Assembly: GCA_015680685.1 (NCBI GenBank)
Contig: MNCI01023362.1
Coordinates: 287,454 to 351,453, forward strand
Origin: Gnetum montanum
Lineage: Eukaryota; Streptophyta; Gnetopsida; Gnetales; Gnetaceae
Length of the DNA: 64,000 nucleotides
Direction: 5' to 3'
Under the pieces are notes generated by a model. The model ran no database searches. It worked only from the letters and a program-made list of their open reading frames with translations, and had not been told where the DNA came from. This document shows, one piece after another, positions 45,317 through 57,649 of this stretch. Position numbers and translations under genes: made by a program. Position 1 is the first letter of the stretch. Every line of letters starts with the position of its first letter.

Positions 45317-48300
45317 TGGTAACACCCTCCTTCCTATGCCTTAGGTTGGAGAGCATTACATTGGGCAGAATCCCTAATGAAATGATTGGTCATGGCAAGA
45401 GATATCAACAAATGTACTATGCACTAGAAAGAATAAAGAAATCTAACATGAATCTATGACCCCAAAGAGAACAGAAGAGAAAACTAATAGTAGAAGAAAG
45501 AAATAGATGAATATAAAATCACATAAATATAAAAATGCTAATAAGAATAGAAAAAAATAAATTATAAAATTGAATCCCATAAAATATATGAATAATATAA
45601 TGTCAAAATTCTAAATCATATATATTCCATAAATTCATAAATCGGAAAAGAGAATTTATGTCTAATACAAACTTGAAAATGCCAACACATAATATCCAAA
45701 GATCTAAAATAAAGACATCTAGTTTATATCATCATAATAAATCCTCCAAAAGCTCCATCCCCTTACCAAATCAATCAACCTAAAAATAAAATGAATTATA
45801 AGTATAAAATTGAGTGAGAAACCTTAGCAACATCTTTAATCACCAAGTGGACAAGTCTCATGCGGATTACGAGGAGCATGGCTAACCTACGAAACATGTT
45901 ATCTAAATAAGGACATAAGAGAACCACCCCAAAACATCTAGATAAACATAAAAATACATAACCATAACATCCATCCATCATACAATGTCAAAACCAAGAT
46001 TTGCTCACTCCAACTATCATCACAAACAAGGAGGCTAGGATGCACCACACTCAGTGTCATATGTGTATTATGTTTTAATGTGTACTTGCCAAAAGCCAAA
46101 TCAACATGTATCAAAAACAAATATCATATGTTGTAATGAATTTATTATTAATTTTAATTGGAATGTGAAGCATCACCCAAGACATCACTTCCAATGTTCT
46201 CGAAATATACTGGTGCTAAAGGCATCACCTAGGACATCACCTCTAACATTTTGGAGGCACAAACCAAAAATAAAAATATTAATAAGCCATCGAATCATCC
46301 TTTCATCAATAGATTCATTAAACCAAGGAATCCTCACAAGGATACAAATCCAATGCATAGCATAACATCATCAAATCCAAACCAATCCCATGAAATTTCA
46401 ACATCAAACAAAGAACTAAAACATGATCCAAAGATATATCATAAATTCTAAATAATATTCTAAGATGCCAAGTAATCCAAGTAGAGGAATCCTTATTCAT
46501 AACTTCCAAATAAATCGATTAAGCCACAAAAATGGAAAGATGTAAGACCAATAGCTAACAATTAGATACATATCAATACTCAAACCATATATTAATCACT
46601 TTACCAAGAAAGGTGAATTAGGACTCTATTAAACCCAAATCATGTTTAGAGTTGGATCATTACCTAAACATATGATAGTAGATAAAATTATTATAACTCC
46701 ACTATTTATATAGATTTTATAATATTTATAGATATTTTAAAAATTAAATATTTATAATTATTCTCTATTATAAATTTAGGGAGGCATTTATTAGAAATAT
46801 TGAGTTATAAAACCATGAATCTAGGCTAAGAGAATTAAGCTAAAAAAATAAAATAAAACTAGAAAAAGTAGTTGACAAAAAAAAACTTATGACTTTGTGA
46901 TGGAAAACTATTTTTTAGTGATTCCAAAATAATTTGAAAGATAGAAGAGTAACCTATATACAAGTAAAGTTTCAAAGGGTTATCTAGTAAGATCTAGAAG
47001 ATAAGGATTTTTGTTATGCACCATCAGAAACCATGAAATTATGAACAACATAGAAAGAAAACTCATAACTCTATGATAGAAAACAATTTTTAGTAATTTC
47101 AAAATGGTTTGAAAGATAGCAAAGAAACTATCTACAAGAAAATCATTAGAGGATTATCTAGTAAGATCTAGGAGATATGAGGTTTTAATTATGCACCATC
47201 ATAAATCATGAAACTATGGATATCACAGAAAGAAAACACATAACTTTCTCAAAATAAAACTTTTTTAATTTCTTCCAATGGGATTTGGAAGCTAAACATA
47301 AGAAAACATTAGGTAAATTTTTAGAGTTTTATCCCTAGCCATGCTCAAGATATAGCCTCATTAATCTACATCATAGAAATTCTTATGATTTTGGATAGGT
47401 TCAAAAGAATGACATATAACTCAAAATATACTATGCCTTTTTGAATGATTCTTTTTTTAAATTGTATAACTTTTCAAGAAGATTTTAGAAACCTATTGAA
47501 AAAAAATTCTAAATCAAATGTATGTAAGAGAAACTGATGTTTGTTTTTATATGTACTATCTATTCTTATAATGAAATCTCTAGAAATCCTAGCTCTAAAA
47601 TCAGCTAAAATAAAATACAATTAATTAAAAATTTGACAGGAAAAATTCATCCAAACATCATTTTGTCCATGAAAAAAAAAAAAAAACTCATCAATCCACA
47701 AATAGTTTTAAATTCATACGGAAAAATAAATAAGACTTATCCCATGGATGTGCAAAAGAACTTTAATCATAAATGGGGAAGAAGCCAAGATAACTCACCT
47801 CTTAATCTAAATGATGAAAAATTGCAAAAGAAACAAGAAAGCAAAAAATACATAAGCAATCTACATAAGAAATCTAAAACTTTAGAGCACTTTTTAGCTC
47901 TAGTCTCATAGCACCTCACTTTGGATTGTCAAAGTATGTGGAAGAGTTGAATCATGGAAGTTTTAATAGAGATTGACTAGAAAACCATGGAATGGAAGAA
48001 AACACCAATTGCCCAAACTTTCACAAAGCCAAAAGAAAACTACTAAAAATATTTTCCATCTTAAATATAACTTCCTCTTCCACTTACTTAACTCTCTCAC
48101 ATAGCACAATCATTAAAAGAGAAAAAAAATACCACAAACATCTACAATGCTAAAAATATAATAAAAAAAATGCCCAACATAGATGAGTGTGATAAGTCTA
48201 AAATAAGCACATATAAAAAAATATACATAGCACACATGTTAACATATAAGAGCTATATATCACATATCTACTAGCATACTCCATGCATTCTAGAACAATT

Positions 48301-48620
48301 TAATATTAACAATTAAACAAACCACCAATCACCAGCCATGCCATGCTCCTAACCAAAGCTCATGAGATCTTGTCACACTTAACAACAAGATTAGTGCACA
48401 ATTGCTAGATGGTAATAAAAGAAAATATATGTATAATTAAAGATTAATAATTACATAATATTGACGAAGAATCTAGAAAACCCAAAGCTCATCATTAACA
48501 TCATCATCAAATTACATAAAACATACTCAATTAGCTAGACATATAAACACACAATTGCAAGCATAACAATCTTCATAAAAATACACATACAAAGGATGTC
48601 CAAAAATTTGGATTGTTACA
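45317..48620 (-). repeat. 5' LTR of element F (3304 bp)
   Basis: It begins TGGTAACACC and ends GATTGTTACA, followed by TTAAA. It is the second copy of 38305-41799. Differences over the first 100 bases are around one in five to six and mostly transitions, so the insertion is old. Confidence 0.9.
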
Positions 48621-48625
48621 TTAAA

Positions 48626-48900
48626 TTTTAAAATCAATCCTAATACTAGGTATCTTATTGAAGTAATTATTATTTAGATAAGGTGATGTTATCTTTCTTC
48701 AAATTCCACCATTTTATATATTTATTCTTTTTTCTCATGTTAACTTTGAAGCTCTATATAGCTAAGTCCATGACCATTAGTTGGTTCTATGTTGCAAGGC
48801 ACTCTTTAAATATGACCTTGTAGTCTTATATTATGGATTCATCTTTTGGCTATTTTCTGTAGGGCTCTTATGGTTCTATTATTAGACATTCAACTTGGCA
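48626..48900 (-). pseudogene. LINE endonuclease remnant, continuation across element F
   Basis: This continues the LINE interrupted at 38299. The minus strand reads YNEPTNGHGLSYIELQS and KMVEFEER, weakly like the end of the L1 endonuclease domain (TQHRLLVMDF...W). Weak on its own; supported mainly by the position next to the other half. Confidence 0.4.
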
Positions 48901-49900
48901 TAATGGATTAATATGGAAATGAGTTTAATATTTATTTCATGGAGATTTAAGCTTGGTAAAGGGAAATTTTACATGACATTAATCAAATCTACTTGCTATT
49001 TTATGTGGTGTTGAATGTCGAACTCTTAATGTTAGCATGAATAACAAATTATTATTGTAGAAATGTGAATGCTTAAATGGATGTTGAATTTTACAAGAAA
49101 TAAATTACACAATATATAAGCATTAGGTAAAGGCTTAGAGTAGTTTCTATTTTAGAGACGCTATAGAAGTTACATATTAGATAGTTTAGTTATGTCCAAA
49201 GAAAACAAGATAATGAGTCTAGATTGCAACATCATGCATCTAGGAAGGTTGTTAAAATGGAGACTAAAAAAAGATATGGTAAAAGGTTGCAAAATCACAT
49301 ATCCAAGAAAGTTATTAAAATGAAGACTAGAAAAAGATATGGGAAAAAAATAATTGAAGATGATGTGAAAAAATCATAGATAGATAAGGATCTAGCTTTT
49401 CATAGAGGTGAATGACATGAAACAAATCTTGTAGCCAACTCCATTTTGTTAGAACAAGGCTAGAATGATGATGATTAGGCCTTAAGTATAAAATATTGAT
49501 TTTTATTTTTGTAGAAATTTCCTTTGGCCTGTGTTTTAAACTTAACAAGAAACTAATATTCTAGAGTCATATGTTTTAAATTAAAAAATTAGAAGTTGGA
49601 AATCCACTCAACATTGCCTACTAGAATCAAACCCATAACTTGTAGCTACCAAATCAAGAGTCTTATCACTAGGCTAACATCTCATTGTGATGAAGATGAT
49701 TACAGAAATATTTTAACATTGGACCTAGCCCTTAGATGATGTAAAAAATAGATTTAAAACTGAATTTTAAATTTGAATAATTTTAAAGAGTTTAGATCCT
49801 AATGAGATATTAAGTATACTAGATAACACATTGTTTAGTGTGCTAGTAAACATACCTCTAATACAAGTAATTGTTTTCAATATTACTTTACAATTTCACT
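48900..49900. other. Non-coding stretch with short repeats
   Basis: AT-rich, no gene. It holds a 63-bp tandem duplication at 49224-49349 (TTGCAACATCATGCATCTAG... / TTGCAAAATCACATATCCAA...) and the SINE-like segment at 49614-49678. Confidence 0.6.
49614..49678 (-). repeat. tRNA-derived SINE-like segment
   Basis: The minus strand has box A-like TTAGCCTAGTGATAAG and box B-like GGGTTTGATTCTAG at pol III spacing. A 3' body is not clear. It is not a functional tRNA. Confidence 0.5.
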
Positions 49901-50049
49901 TGATGTTTATGTGAAAAATTTTATTTATTAGCAATTCAAAAGGTTTATTCTTTCATAATTACTTTCATATATTCATGAACTTAGAGGCTTATAATCTCAA
50001 GTACTTGCATGCAAAAATAAATTCAAATAATTTTAGAATAGTTTCTTTA

Positions 50050-50534
50050 CTTAGTTGAAAATGAGTCTTTCATAAATATATTTTAGTTAATACACTTGAT
50101 GGGATTCAAATTAGATTGTGAATGTCAACTTAGAAAACTTACAATTTTTTCACTCTTACAAGGGCTTAGTTTGTCTAGCTTGGTTGTTGCTTCTACATCT
50201 TTATTAGGGATTAGTCCATATGGCATAATGTGCGATGTTCCAATTTCAATGATTTTATGATTATTTGAATCATCTAGTATAGCGGGCTATGTTTACCTAC
50301 ATCATTGTAATAGTTTAACACATCTAGTGTAGTTATAACATTGCTTGTATAGTTTTTGGTGAATCTAAACTAGCCTTTTAATCAAGAAAGAAGTTAGAAA
50401 GATCTCTCAATTGACTTTGATAGGAGAATAAAGTGAATACCACATCAAAAAAAGATCATACAAGTTGCCTTCAAAAAGGTTGTATTCATGTTATTCACCC
50501 CACAGTTGTAGAAGTTATAACAATCCTAATAAGT
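50050..50534 (+). repeat. 3' part of the LTR of copia element G
   Basis: The end AGGTTGTATTCATG then TTATTCACCCCACAGTTGTA is typical of the 3' end of plant copia LTRs (GTATTCACCCC). The primer-binding site and gag that should follow are found at 61994, beyond element C. The left limit is not resolved. Confidence 0.55.
50530..50534. repeat. Target-site duplication TAAGT of element C
   Basis: TAAGT at 50530-50534 and again at 61990-61994 flanks element C. The second copy overlaps the first base of copia G's primer-binding site. Confidence 0.85.
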
Positions 50535-51477
50535 TGATGAGCGGTGAGATACCCCTACGCCCAACTGTACGAATCACGAAGCATTCATGCATGACTCGGT
50601 CAAATTTTGTGGACTTTATTGTTTCTAGTGCACTATCCCTTTAGGAAGTGAATCTAGCCTTAAGGTCAATCCTTATCCTCCCAATTACACTTGTGATGCA
50701 CATTGGTATGGTTAAGTGTAACTGAGGCATCCAATTTATCATTTTGTATTTTATGTTTTGGGTGATTGAAATGTAGGCAAAAGGAATTGGATTAACTAAT
50801 CTAAATTAATTAACTAACTACTATTAAGCTAATCCTAACATAAGTATCCTTTCCCACTTTCTGTATAGGTTTTGAACCCATGTATCCATTGCTGGGCAAC
50901 CAAACGTTATGCTACTAGGTGTACCAAGCAATAACATTGATAGGATTACCAAGTGGATATGTGTTATGCTCGAAGTGGTCATACTTATGTATTTAATCTA
51001 TCTAGCTTAATAATCTTATTAACTTGATTGCTAGAAAATAATTGCAAAATAATTGAGAATAATTAGCAAATAATTGAAAACACTGAATGCATAAATAAAA
51101 AGAGCTAATCTATTCAAAGTACTACAAGGTTTATTAGAAAGCTCATCTTTATTATCGCACACACTGTCGTGCTCAGGTATAAAAATGCTTGAATAAAGAT
51201 CCACACACTCAATAACCCTTGTTGTGGGCACTCATGGAAAAAATTCTAACTTTCAAGTGGAAAAAATGCAAGAGCTTTACTACAATTGAAATCTAGACTC
51301 CCCATAAATGCGATAGGTAGGAGCATATTTATAGGCAATAGATAGACACCATGCTAATGAGGCATCATTGACGTAGGTTAAAATGCATTGATGAGGCTTG
51401 GTGGATGAGGCCTCATCGATGTGGTTGGCTATGTCGATGAGGCCTTGTTAATGTAGCCAACCAATGATGACTCATCA
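50535..51477 (-). repeat. 3' LTR of element C
   Basis: It spans TGATGAGCGG to CTCATCA, 943 bp. Its minus-strand U3 carries the palindrome GATGAGGCCTCATC (51404-51417) and related GGCCT motifs, then a TATA box (complement of catatttatagg, near 51325-51337). Directly right of 51477 the minus strand gives GTCGTGGGAGTA, a polypurine-like tract. Confidence 0.88.
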
Positions 51478-51699
51478 TACTCCCACGACTGATTGAAAAC
51501 TCGTCCTCAAGTTCTTTTACAAAATTGGAAAAGTATGGGATTATTGATTGACTTTTATTTCAATACAATATACTTGATTGACTTGACAAAAAAATGGAGT
51601 GCTTAGGTGTATGGATCAACACATTATAGAAAATGGTGGTGTTTAGGATACAAAATTGAATGCCATGATACAACTCTTTAAAAATTTGGACAACACGTT

Positions 51700-54484
51700 C
51701 CTTGATGATGTGAAGCTTGTTGGAGAAGATCAAATGGTCCCAGGCGATGGTAATTCCTAGGGCTCTGAGGGACCTTCACCAGCTTCACGCATTAGCGGTG
51801 GTTGAGGTTGTGGTTATCCTGCTACCATTGCAACTTCAGGTGAGAGGTGGAAAGCATCCAATAGTGCTTTCATTTTCTCCTTATTACTCCTAGGATCATG
51901 CACCATGCATGCAACTTCTGCAATGTGGGTTGGAACAGGCACCTCCCAAGGACACGGGATCACTGGAAAAAACTCCTTGACTTTAACAAACTAGGTAGCA
52001 AACTATGTACGTTCAATGTTGAATGCCTACACTATGTTCTTTAGCTCTTGGTAGTCATTCATCTATTTGGCTAGGTCCTTGGTGATAAATCATTGGTATG
52101 TGAATCACCCTTTGAGGACTTTGAGTTTAGCATTAGCAATCTCAAGCTTTTTCTTGATGTCTTTGTGATGTTTGAACTCAGCCTCGTATAGCAAATACAA
52201 GTTAGCCACTTACTTCTCCAATTTTGACCACATTTTTTTGGCTATCAACATTGCCAGGTTTGCATAATGAAGATTGGCCATCTCCATATATTTTATCATT
52301 TCCTTGATCTGCAACTCCTTCAAGTGGATCTCTACTTTTTGTAGGCATTAATCCCATCAAGGATGGGCTGCCACATCTCTCTTCCTTGCTAGAGTTGCTA
52401 GAGGGCTTCATTAACTTTAGCCTTTTCCATCTAGATTTGTTTTTCATTAGTTTATTTTTGCAAGCTAACCTGGTCCCTGTAGTGATTTTTCTCCCTTTTA
52501 AACTTGAGAGCTTCATTCTTCCAGGTAGTGATTTCGATGGCAAAATTTTTTTGCAAGGTGTGCACCTCCTTCATTGACAAATTTTGATTCTCTATAGCTA
52601 ATTTTCTCAATTTAGTGTTGACTTTGGCAAAATGCTCCTAATTTTGATGAATGAATTCGTGCATTTGATCTCTTTGAGCATCAACATTTCACAGGTGATG
52701 ATTTTGTGTAGTCAGTGTCTCATTTGCTTGGTGCATCTAATTTAAGTCCTTTTTAATTGAATGTGTTTTAGATTTTTCCATGGACTGTTTGAAGATGGCC
52801 ATTATTACTTCCTCCTTAGCCTTTTGAAGTCATTCTTGAAGTTGTTTGATAGCTTCATCTCTTATCATTGCCAGGCTAAGGATTTTTTGCTTTGCAAGTC
52901 AAGCACGAAGTTCAATAACCTCTATGGCTAAGCATTGATTTCACTCTTGGGTTGTTTCTAGTTGTCCTTCCAAGATGATGCATTTTCTCCTTGAATTCAT
53001 TAGCTTTAAATAGGTTGTAATGATGTTCTTTGGAAGATCAAAGATATCTAGAGTTGGTTACCTAGTTCCCACCAATCGTTCCAGCACTTGGTCATGCTGG
53101 GTTGCATTCAATATCTTAGTGATCATGCCTATGAACCTCTACACATCTTGGAGTGTAGATACACTAGTACAAACATCATTGGTACATTTAGTGCTTTAGA
53201 TACATGGTTAGCTACCACTTCTACCACTATTTCCTACACTTGGTGTTGCATCACTAAGACAGTTGCCTCTTCAACATCCTCCAACCTCACCGAAAAAGTG
53301 GTGGCATTCCTAGAGATTTCTAGGAATAAATGATGTGTTGCTAGTGAAACTATCACCTCCAAAGCATTAGGATCTAACCTTGAAGGTTGCTACATTCTTT
53401 GGGTAGAGAAAATGAAATCACCCCTCTCCATCTGGCTAATTGTTCAGGCCACCTCAAGAGTCACTCAAGGACTATGTGGGCCTCTAGTGTTGTCTCCTAA
53501 GTGGGTGGTGGTGGCAGTAGCTCCTCTTCTTGGATGGCTACTGATGTTTTATCCTTTATAATTTTTGTGCATGAGGTGAAGGGAGTATGCTTGAGGGTGT
53601 CATTAGAATAGCAAATAATACCTACCCTTTTAGAAATTTTTCTCATTAGACATGGAAAGGGTAGGGTCCTCCTTCCATGTTCATTCTCCTTAAAATTCTT
53701 CTCTATCTTCAAATAGATTAGCTGTGGAAGGTTGATAGGAAATTTCTTGCTTAGAGTGGCACATGCACGAGTGGAGAAGGTAGTCATCTTACTTGGCCTC
53801 ATTGTTGGATTGAGGTGATAGTCCAAAATCTTGAAATAAATTTCCTCCACTAGTGTGAGTGTGCCATACTCCTTATGGTCCACCTCCTAACATCGCTAGT
53901 CCACTTCCTTTTTAGCTCAAGGTCACCTTTTGTTGATATTTCTGCTAGCTGTGTTTTCATGTTGGGAAACCTTAGTGCCTATGCAATGGCCTCCGTAGAA
54001 TAGGACACTTGAACATCCTTAATCTTCATAATGAACCCTAGCCTTTGACTATTCCAGAAGAGATAGGTCTCTCCCATGTACCACTCCTGATTGGTTGTGA
54101 TGATTGGCCACATGGAAGAGGTTTGCAATTGTGTTCTAACATCTTCTAGAGCTTTCTTCAAAAATGGCCCAAATTTCATTTCTTGAAGAACTGATCTTTG
54201 GAGCTCTCAGGACTTGATTATTCTAGGCAGGCTTGAGTTAGAGTGACCTCAAGCCTAGGAAAAATTCTAGACACTTCTCCTCATTAAGATTGTTCAGTAG
54301 GCACTTCTTCTTTTGGAATCTATCAAACAGATTCCAGTTCTAGTTCCTCATGAAGAGGTCTCATTGCATGCGTCACCTCTTGTTGTTCTTGGCCTTGTTC
54401 CTGCTAGCTCCCTCTAGCTCTAGGTCATTTCTCTTGTGGTTGCGAGGGTTCTCCTTCCTGTAGGTGCTTTTGTTTGGGTGCCAT
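51700..54484 (-). pseudogene. Third reading frame of element C: plant-transposon-protein-like domain with coiled-coil tail
   Basis: A likely start at 54484 reads MAPKQKHLQEGEPSQPQEK, followed by a Q/E-rich stretch interrupted by stops. At 53979-54179 the frame reads KFGPFLKKALEDV and IKDVQVSYSTEAIA. At 53497-53883 it reads EIYFKILDYHLNPTMRPSKM, KKFPINLPQLIYLKI and LPFPCLMRKISKRVGI. These match the order and phrasing of the 'putative plant transposon protein' domain (pattern V.FS.E.I...L.LP; LWH.....LxPT; K.INLP.LI...I; LPFP.LI..L....G). The remainder, to about 51700, is rich in K, E and L with heptad-like spacing, read here in several frames (one open piece is 52202-52543), which suggests a coiled coil. 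The function of this protein in the family is not established; a structural or envelope-position role is often proposed. Inactive as read. Confidence 0.6.
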
Positions 54485-54914
54485 CTATAATCACAATAGA
54501 ACCATGGATTAGCAATCATTGTGTAACCCTAAAAAAATTGGGATACCTTAACTCTTGAGGGTAGTTACACTTGGCTAAGATATGATTATGGTTGATTTAA
54601 TCAACTTAATTGTTATGTCTATTTACACCTTATCATTGATAAATCATCCTAGAGGTTATTGGAAGAGTTAATCTTGGAAAAAGTTGATGTTTATGTATGA
54701 TTAAAGTTACTGACCCTTAGGAGAGTTAGAATTTTTTTTTGAGAATTGCATAAAAAACCTTAAGGTTTGTGGCCCCCATGATAAAGATCTTACCTCTGGT
54801 AAGTGTAGGATCAAAAAATGGAATGATTTGAATAAATGGTTTAAAAGTTATGGGCTTTAAAAAATTGCAAAAATTCCCTGTGTGTTATGAGCAAATGACA
54901 AAAAATCCCAAAGT

Positions 54915-55060
54915 GTCCAGTGGATATATAGTATTTTTTTATTGTGTTGATGAGGCCTTGATGATGGGGCCCCATCAACGAGGTCAGCTATGTTGACAAG
55001 GCCTCGACAATGGGGCCCCATCAACGGGGTCAGCTATGTTGACAAGGCCTCGACGATGTA
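54915..55060 (-). promoter_or_regulatory. Internal copy of the LTR palindrome array plus TATA-like box
   Basis: A 46-bp unit (ATGGGGCCCCATCAACG...GTCAGCTATGTTGACAAGGC) occurs at 54964-55009 and 55010-55055, with a partial copy before it. It matches the U3 array of the LTRs of C (AAGGCCTCATCGACATAGCC ...). On the minus strand it is followed after about 20 bases by ACTATATATCC (near 54922-54933), the same order as in the LTR promoter. It sits about 440 bp upstream of the third frame's start codon. I infer a possible internal promoter. Confidence 0.5.
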
Positions 55061-56095
55061 GGTATTGACCATCATTGACTTCTGTTGACTTTGGTCAAAC
55101 TTTCAAAATACAAGGAATTTTTTGATGAAATTGGGATCAAATGAAAGCTTAGAAGACCAAGAATAGTATGAAATCATGAGAAGAGGATGGTGAAGTTCAT
55201 AAATTGGAAAGAATGGAGAAAAATTGATGTTAATGGATGAATGCAATGAAAGATTAAGGAGTACTAAGTGGTTTACAAAATGGAAAATACAAAATATAAG
55301 ATTGTAATGATGTCAAAGGTAAGGAACCTTAACTAATCAAGCCAAAAGATATGCAAGTGGGTCCTCCTTACATACTAGGCTCATGTTCTTTTGGCCCTTG
55401 CATAACCTTAACTAAGGAGTTCGTGGATCCCATAGTCAATTTAATGATCATGACAAGTGAAGGAACAACTCAAAAGAATCCACTCAAGAATCCCAATACG
55501 TTAGACTAAGAAATAGAGCATAACATAGAACCTGATAGTGAGGTGAGTTATGATAGCATGGATGGATAATAGAGAAGGTGAAATGGAGTTCCAAATTGAG
55601 GTCATAAGAAGTCCCTTATGGATTTTTGGTAAAAATGACCTAAGAGGGAAAGGTTTGATAAATTATATAAGGTCCATCCCACAATGTTTGAAATTTTGCC
55701 TTTTGAGGTACATGTGTAGGGTTCCAGTAAAGGACCTTACCTCTTGGTTGAAACCTTACTTTCCTAATTCTAAGGTCATGGCATCACTTGCTAAATGCTT
55801 TGTTCACCTCATTCAAAGATAGGACCACTAAGTAATTTTTGTCTAGAATGTTCAAATTGACCAATCTCTCCTTTTGTGCTAAACTTAGGTCAAGGTTTAG
55901 ATCATAGGCCATTGAGAGTGTATGGAGCTTAGATTGAATTGGGAGTGTTGGAATTTTTTTGTACACTAACTCACAGGAAGAATATCCAATAGGAATTTTC
56001 CAAGTTGATTAATAAGCCTAGAGAGAATCATTAAGTTTTGTGCTCCAATCCTTCATATATTTGCTAATAGTTCACATTAATATTTTAGTAATCTT
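55061..56095 (-). other. Integrase C-terminal region and post-integrase spacer of element C
   Basis: From 56095 leftward the minus strand continues the integrase C-terminus in broken frames to about 55600 (for example the complement of 55784-55966 reads MAYDLNLDLSLAQKERLVNL, the NxDLxxAxxxRxxQL block). From about 55530 to 55061 I see no coding sequence. Confidence 0.55.
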
Positions 56096-56704
56096 CTAGT
56101 TGGTTACCTCTACTTGACCATTGGCGTGGTGGTGGTAAGGTGTTGTTAATTTATGTTCTACCCCCAAGTGTTGCATTAATTTTCTAAATGTTGCACCTAT
56201 GAAATGAGTCCCATTATCAGAAATTAGTGAATGCGGCACCCCAAACCTATTGACAATACATTGTTTTATAAATCTAGTGGTAGTGGATGATGTGCAATCT
56301 GTAATGGCTGCTGCTTCAGCCCATTTTGTGCAATAGTCAATTGCTACTATAATATACGATTTTCCATTAGACATGGGTGTGATGGGATCCATGAAGTCAA
56401 TGCCCCATATGTCAAAAGGTTCTAGTGGTTGAATCCATTGTTGAGGACCTTCCATATGAGTGGTCATCCCCCCGTCATGTTGACAACATTCACAAGACTT
56501 AACAAACTGGTGGGCATCCCTAAAGATTATGGGCCAATAGTATCCTACCATTAGGATTTTTATGGTCATGCATCTCCCTACATAGTGGCCTTTGCAAGGT
56601 CCTTCATGAGCATCCTGAAGAACACGTAGTTGATCTTTGTCAGGGACACACCAATGGATCAGGCCATTGGCACACACCTTGTAAAGGTGTCCATGAATTT
56701 CCAT
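56096..56704 (-). pseudogene. Ty3 integrase of element C, zinc finger and catalytic core intact
   Basis: This is a 202-codon open frame, the best-preserved retroelement domain in the window. The zinc-binding HHCC module is present (HEGPCKGH near residue 33, CECC near residue 70). The catalytic triad is present: D in WGIDFMDP, D in LISDNGTHF, and E in NGQVEVTN, with exactly 35 residues between the second D and the E. The integrase joins cDNA ends to host DNA in the nucleus. The frame is open only for this part: the polyprotein around it is broken upstream and downstream. Confidence 0.9.
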
Positions 56705-56863
56705 GAAGTATTTGACCTAATCAAGAAATTATTATTTTTTCCTAAAATCCAAATCTTGTGGCATTTATTGAGTGAGAAGATATGTGAGGATGCCATTATA
56801 CCATACTACTTTTTTAGGCATTTGTTCATTTATTGCTCTAGTAAAGAGGAGTTCATCTGAAAA

Positions 56864-57640
56864 CTAATTAGAGAGCGGGCTCTTCTCCTCTTTGTTATTC
56901 CATCTTAAGTGAGAAAGATGATTAGAAACCACATTCTGAGTCCCTTTTTGATCTACCATAGTAATATTGAATTCCTGCAAGATCACAAGCCACCGTATAA
57001 CATGAGGGCTCACCATTGGCTTATTCATAAGGAAACAAATTGCACTATGATCTGTGTGTATAAACACTTTGTAACCTAACACATAATGTCTAAAATTTTT
57101 TTAGCGCATACACCATTACCATTAATTCTTTTTCTATGGTGGTGTAATTTCATTGTGCTCCCACAATGCTTTGACTCATGTAGTGGATATAATATTAACA
57201 TTTCTTATCATCCATATGTGTGAGAATGGCTCCAAAAGCATAGTTAGATGCATTTGTCATGATATGGAATGGTTTGGACCCATTAGGTGCTCATAGGATT
57301 GGTGTTTCTATGAGTTTTTATTTTAATTTTTGGAATGTATTTTCACATTACTTGGTCCAAATAAAAGGTGCATCTTTCTTTGTAAGTTCTACCAATGGTT
57401 TAGAAATCCTAGAGAAATTCTAATAAAGTGTTGGTAGTAACTAATGTGTTTAAGAAATGATCAAACATCTTCGATGGTCTCTGGTTGGTGTGTTAGTCCT
57501 TGGATGACCCTTATCTTTTTTGAGTTTACCTTAATCCCTATTTGCGAAATTTGATGCCCTAGCACAATGCCTTCTTTGACCATGAGATGGCTCTTTTGCT
57601 AATTGAGTTGCAGGTTTGTCTCAACACATCTCTTCAATAC
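56864..57640 (-). pseudogene. RNase H of element C
   Basis: The frame at 56864-57082 has YKVFIHTDHSAICFLMNKP and IRWLVILQEFNITMVDQKGT then NVVSNHLSHL, the RNase H C-terminal part (TDHSAL, WxLLLQEFD, NVVADHLSRL). The N-terminal part up to 57640 is interrupted by stops. The enzyme degrades the RNA of the RNA:DNA hybrid. Confidence 0.78.
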
Positions 57641-57649
57641 TTACTCTAG

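Larger units (their letters stand above)
38305..48620 (-). mobile_element. Tekay/Del-like chromovirus F with about 3.4-kb LTRs, gag missing
   Basis: The element has long LTRs (38305-41799 and 45317-48620), a polypurine tract (41800-41819), an initiator-Met primer-binding site (45302-45316) and TTAAA duplications. The 3.5-kb interior encodes protease, RT, RNase H and integrase on the minus strand. No gag is present between primer-binding site and protease, where Del-type elements have more than 1 kb. RT lacks its catalytic aspartates. Long LTRs and the integrase C-terminus (KVSPLKG, LPPQLSS, VFMLQKYMPDESH) place it near Tekay/Del. It lies inside a LINE. Confidence 0.9.
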
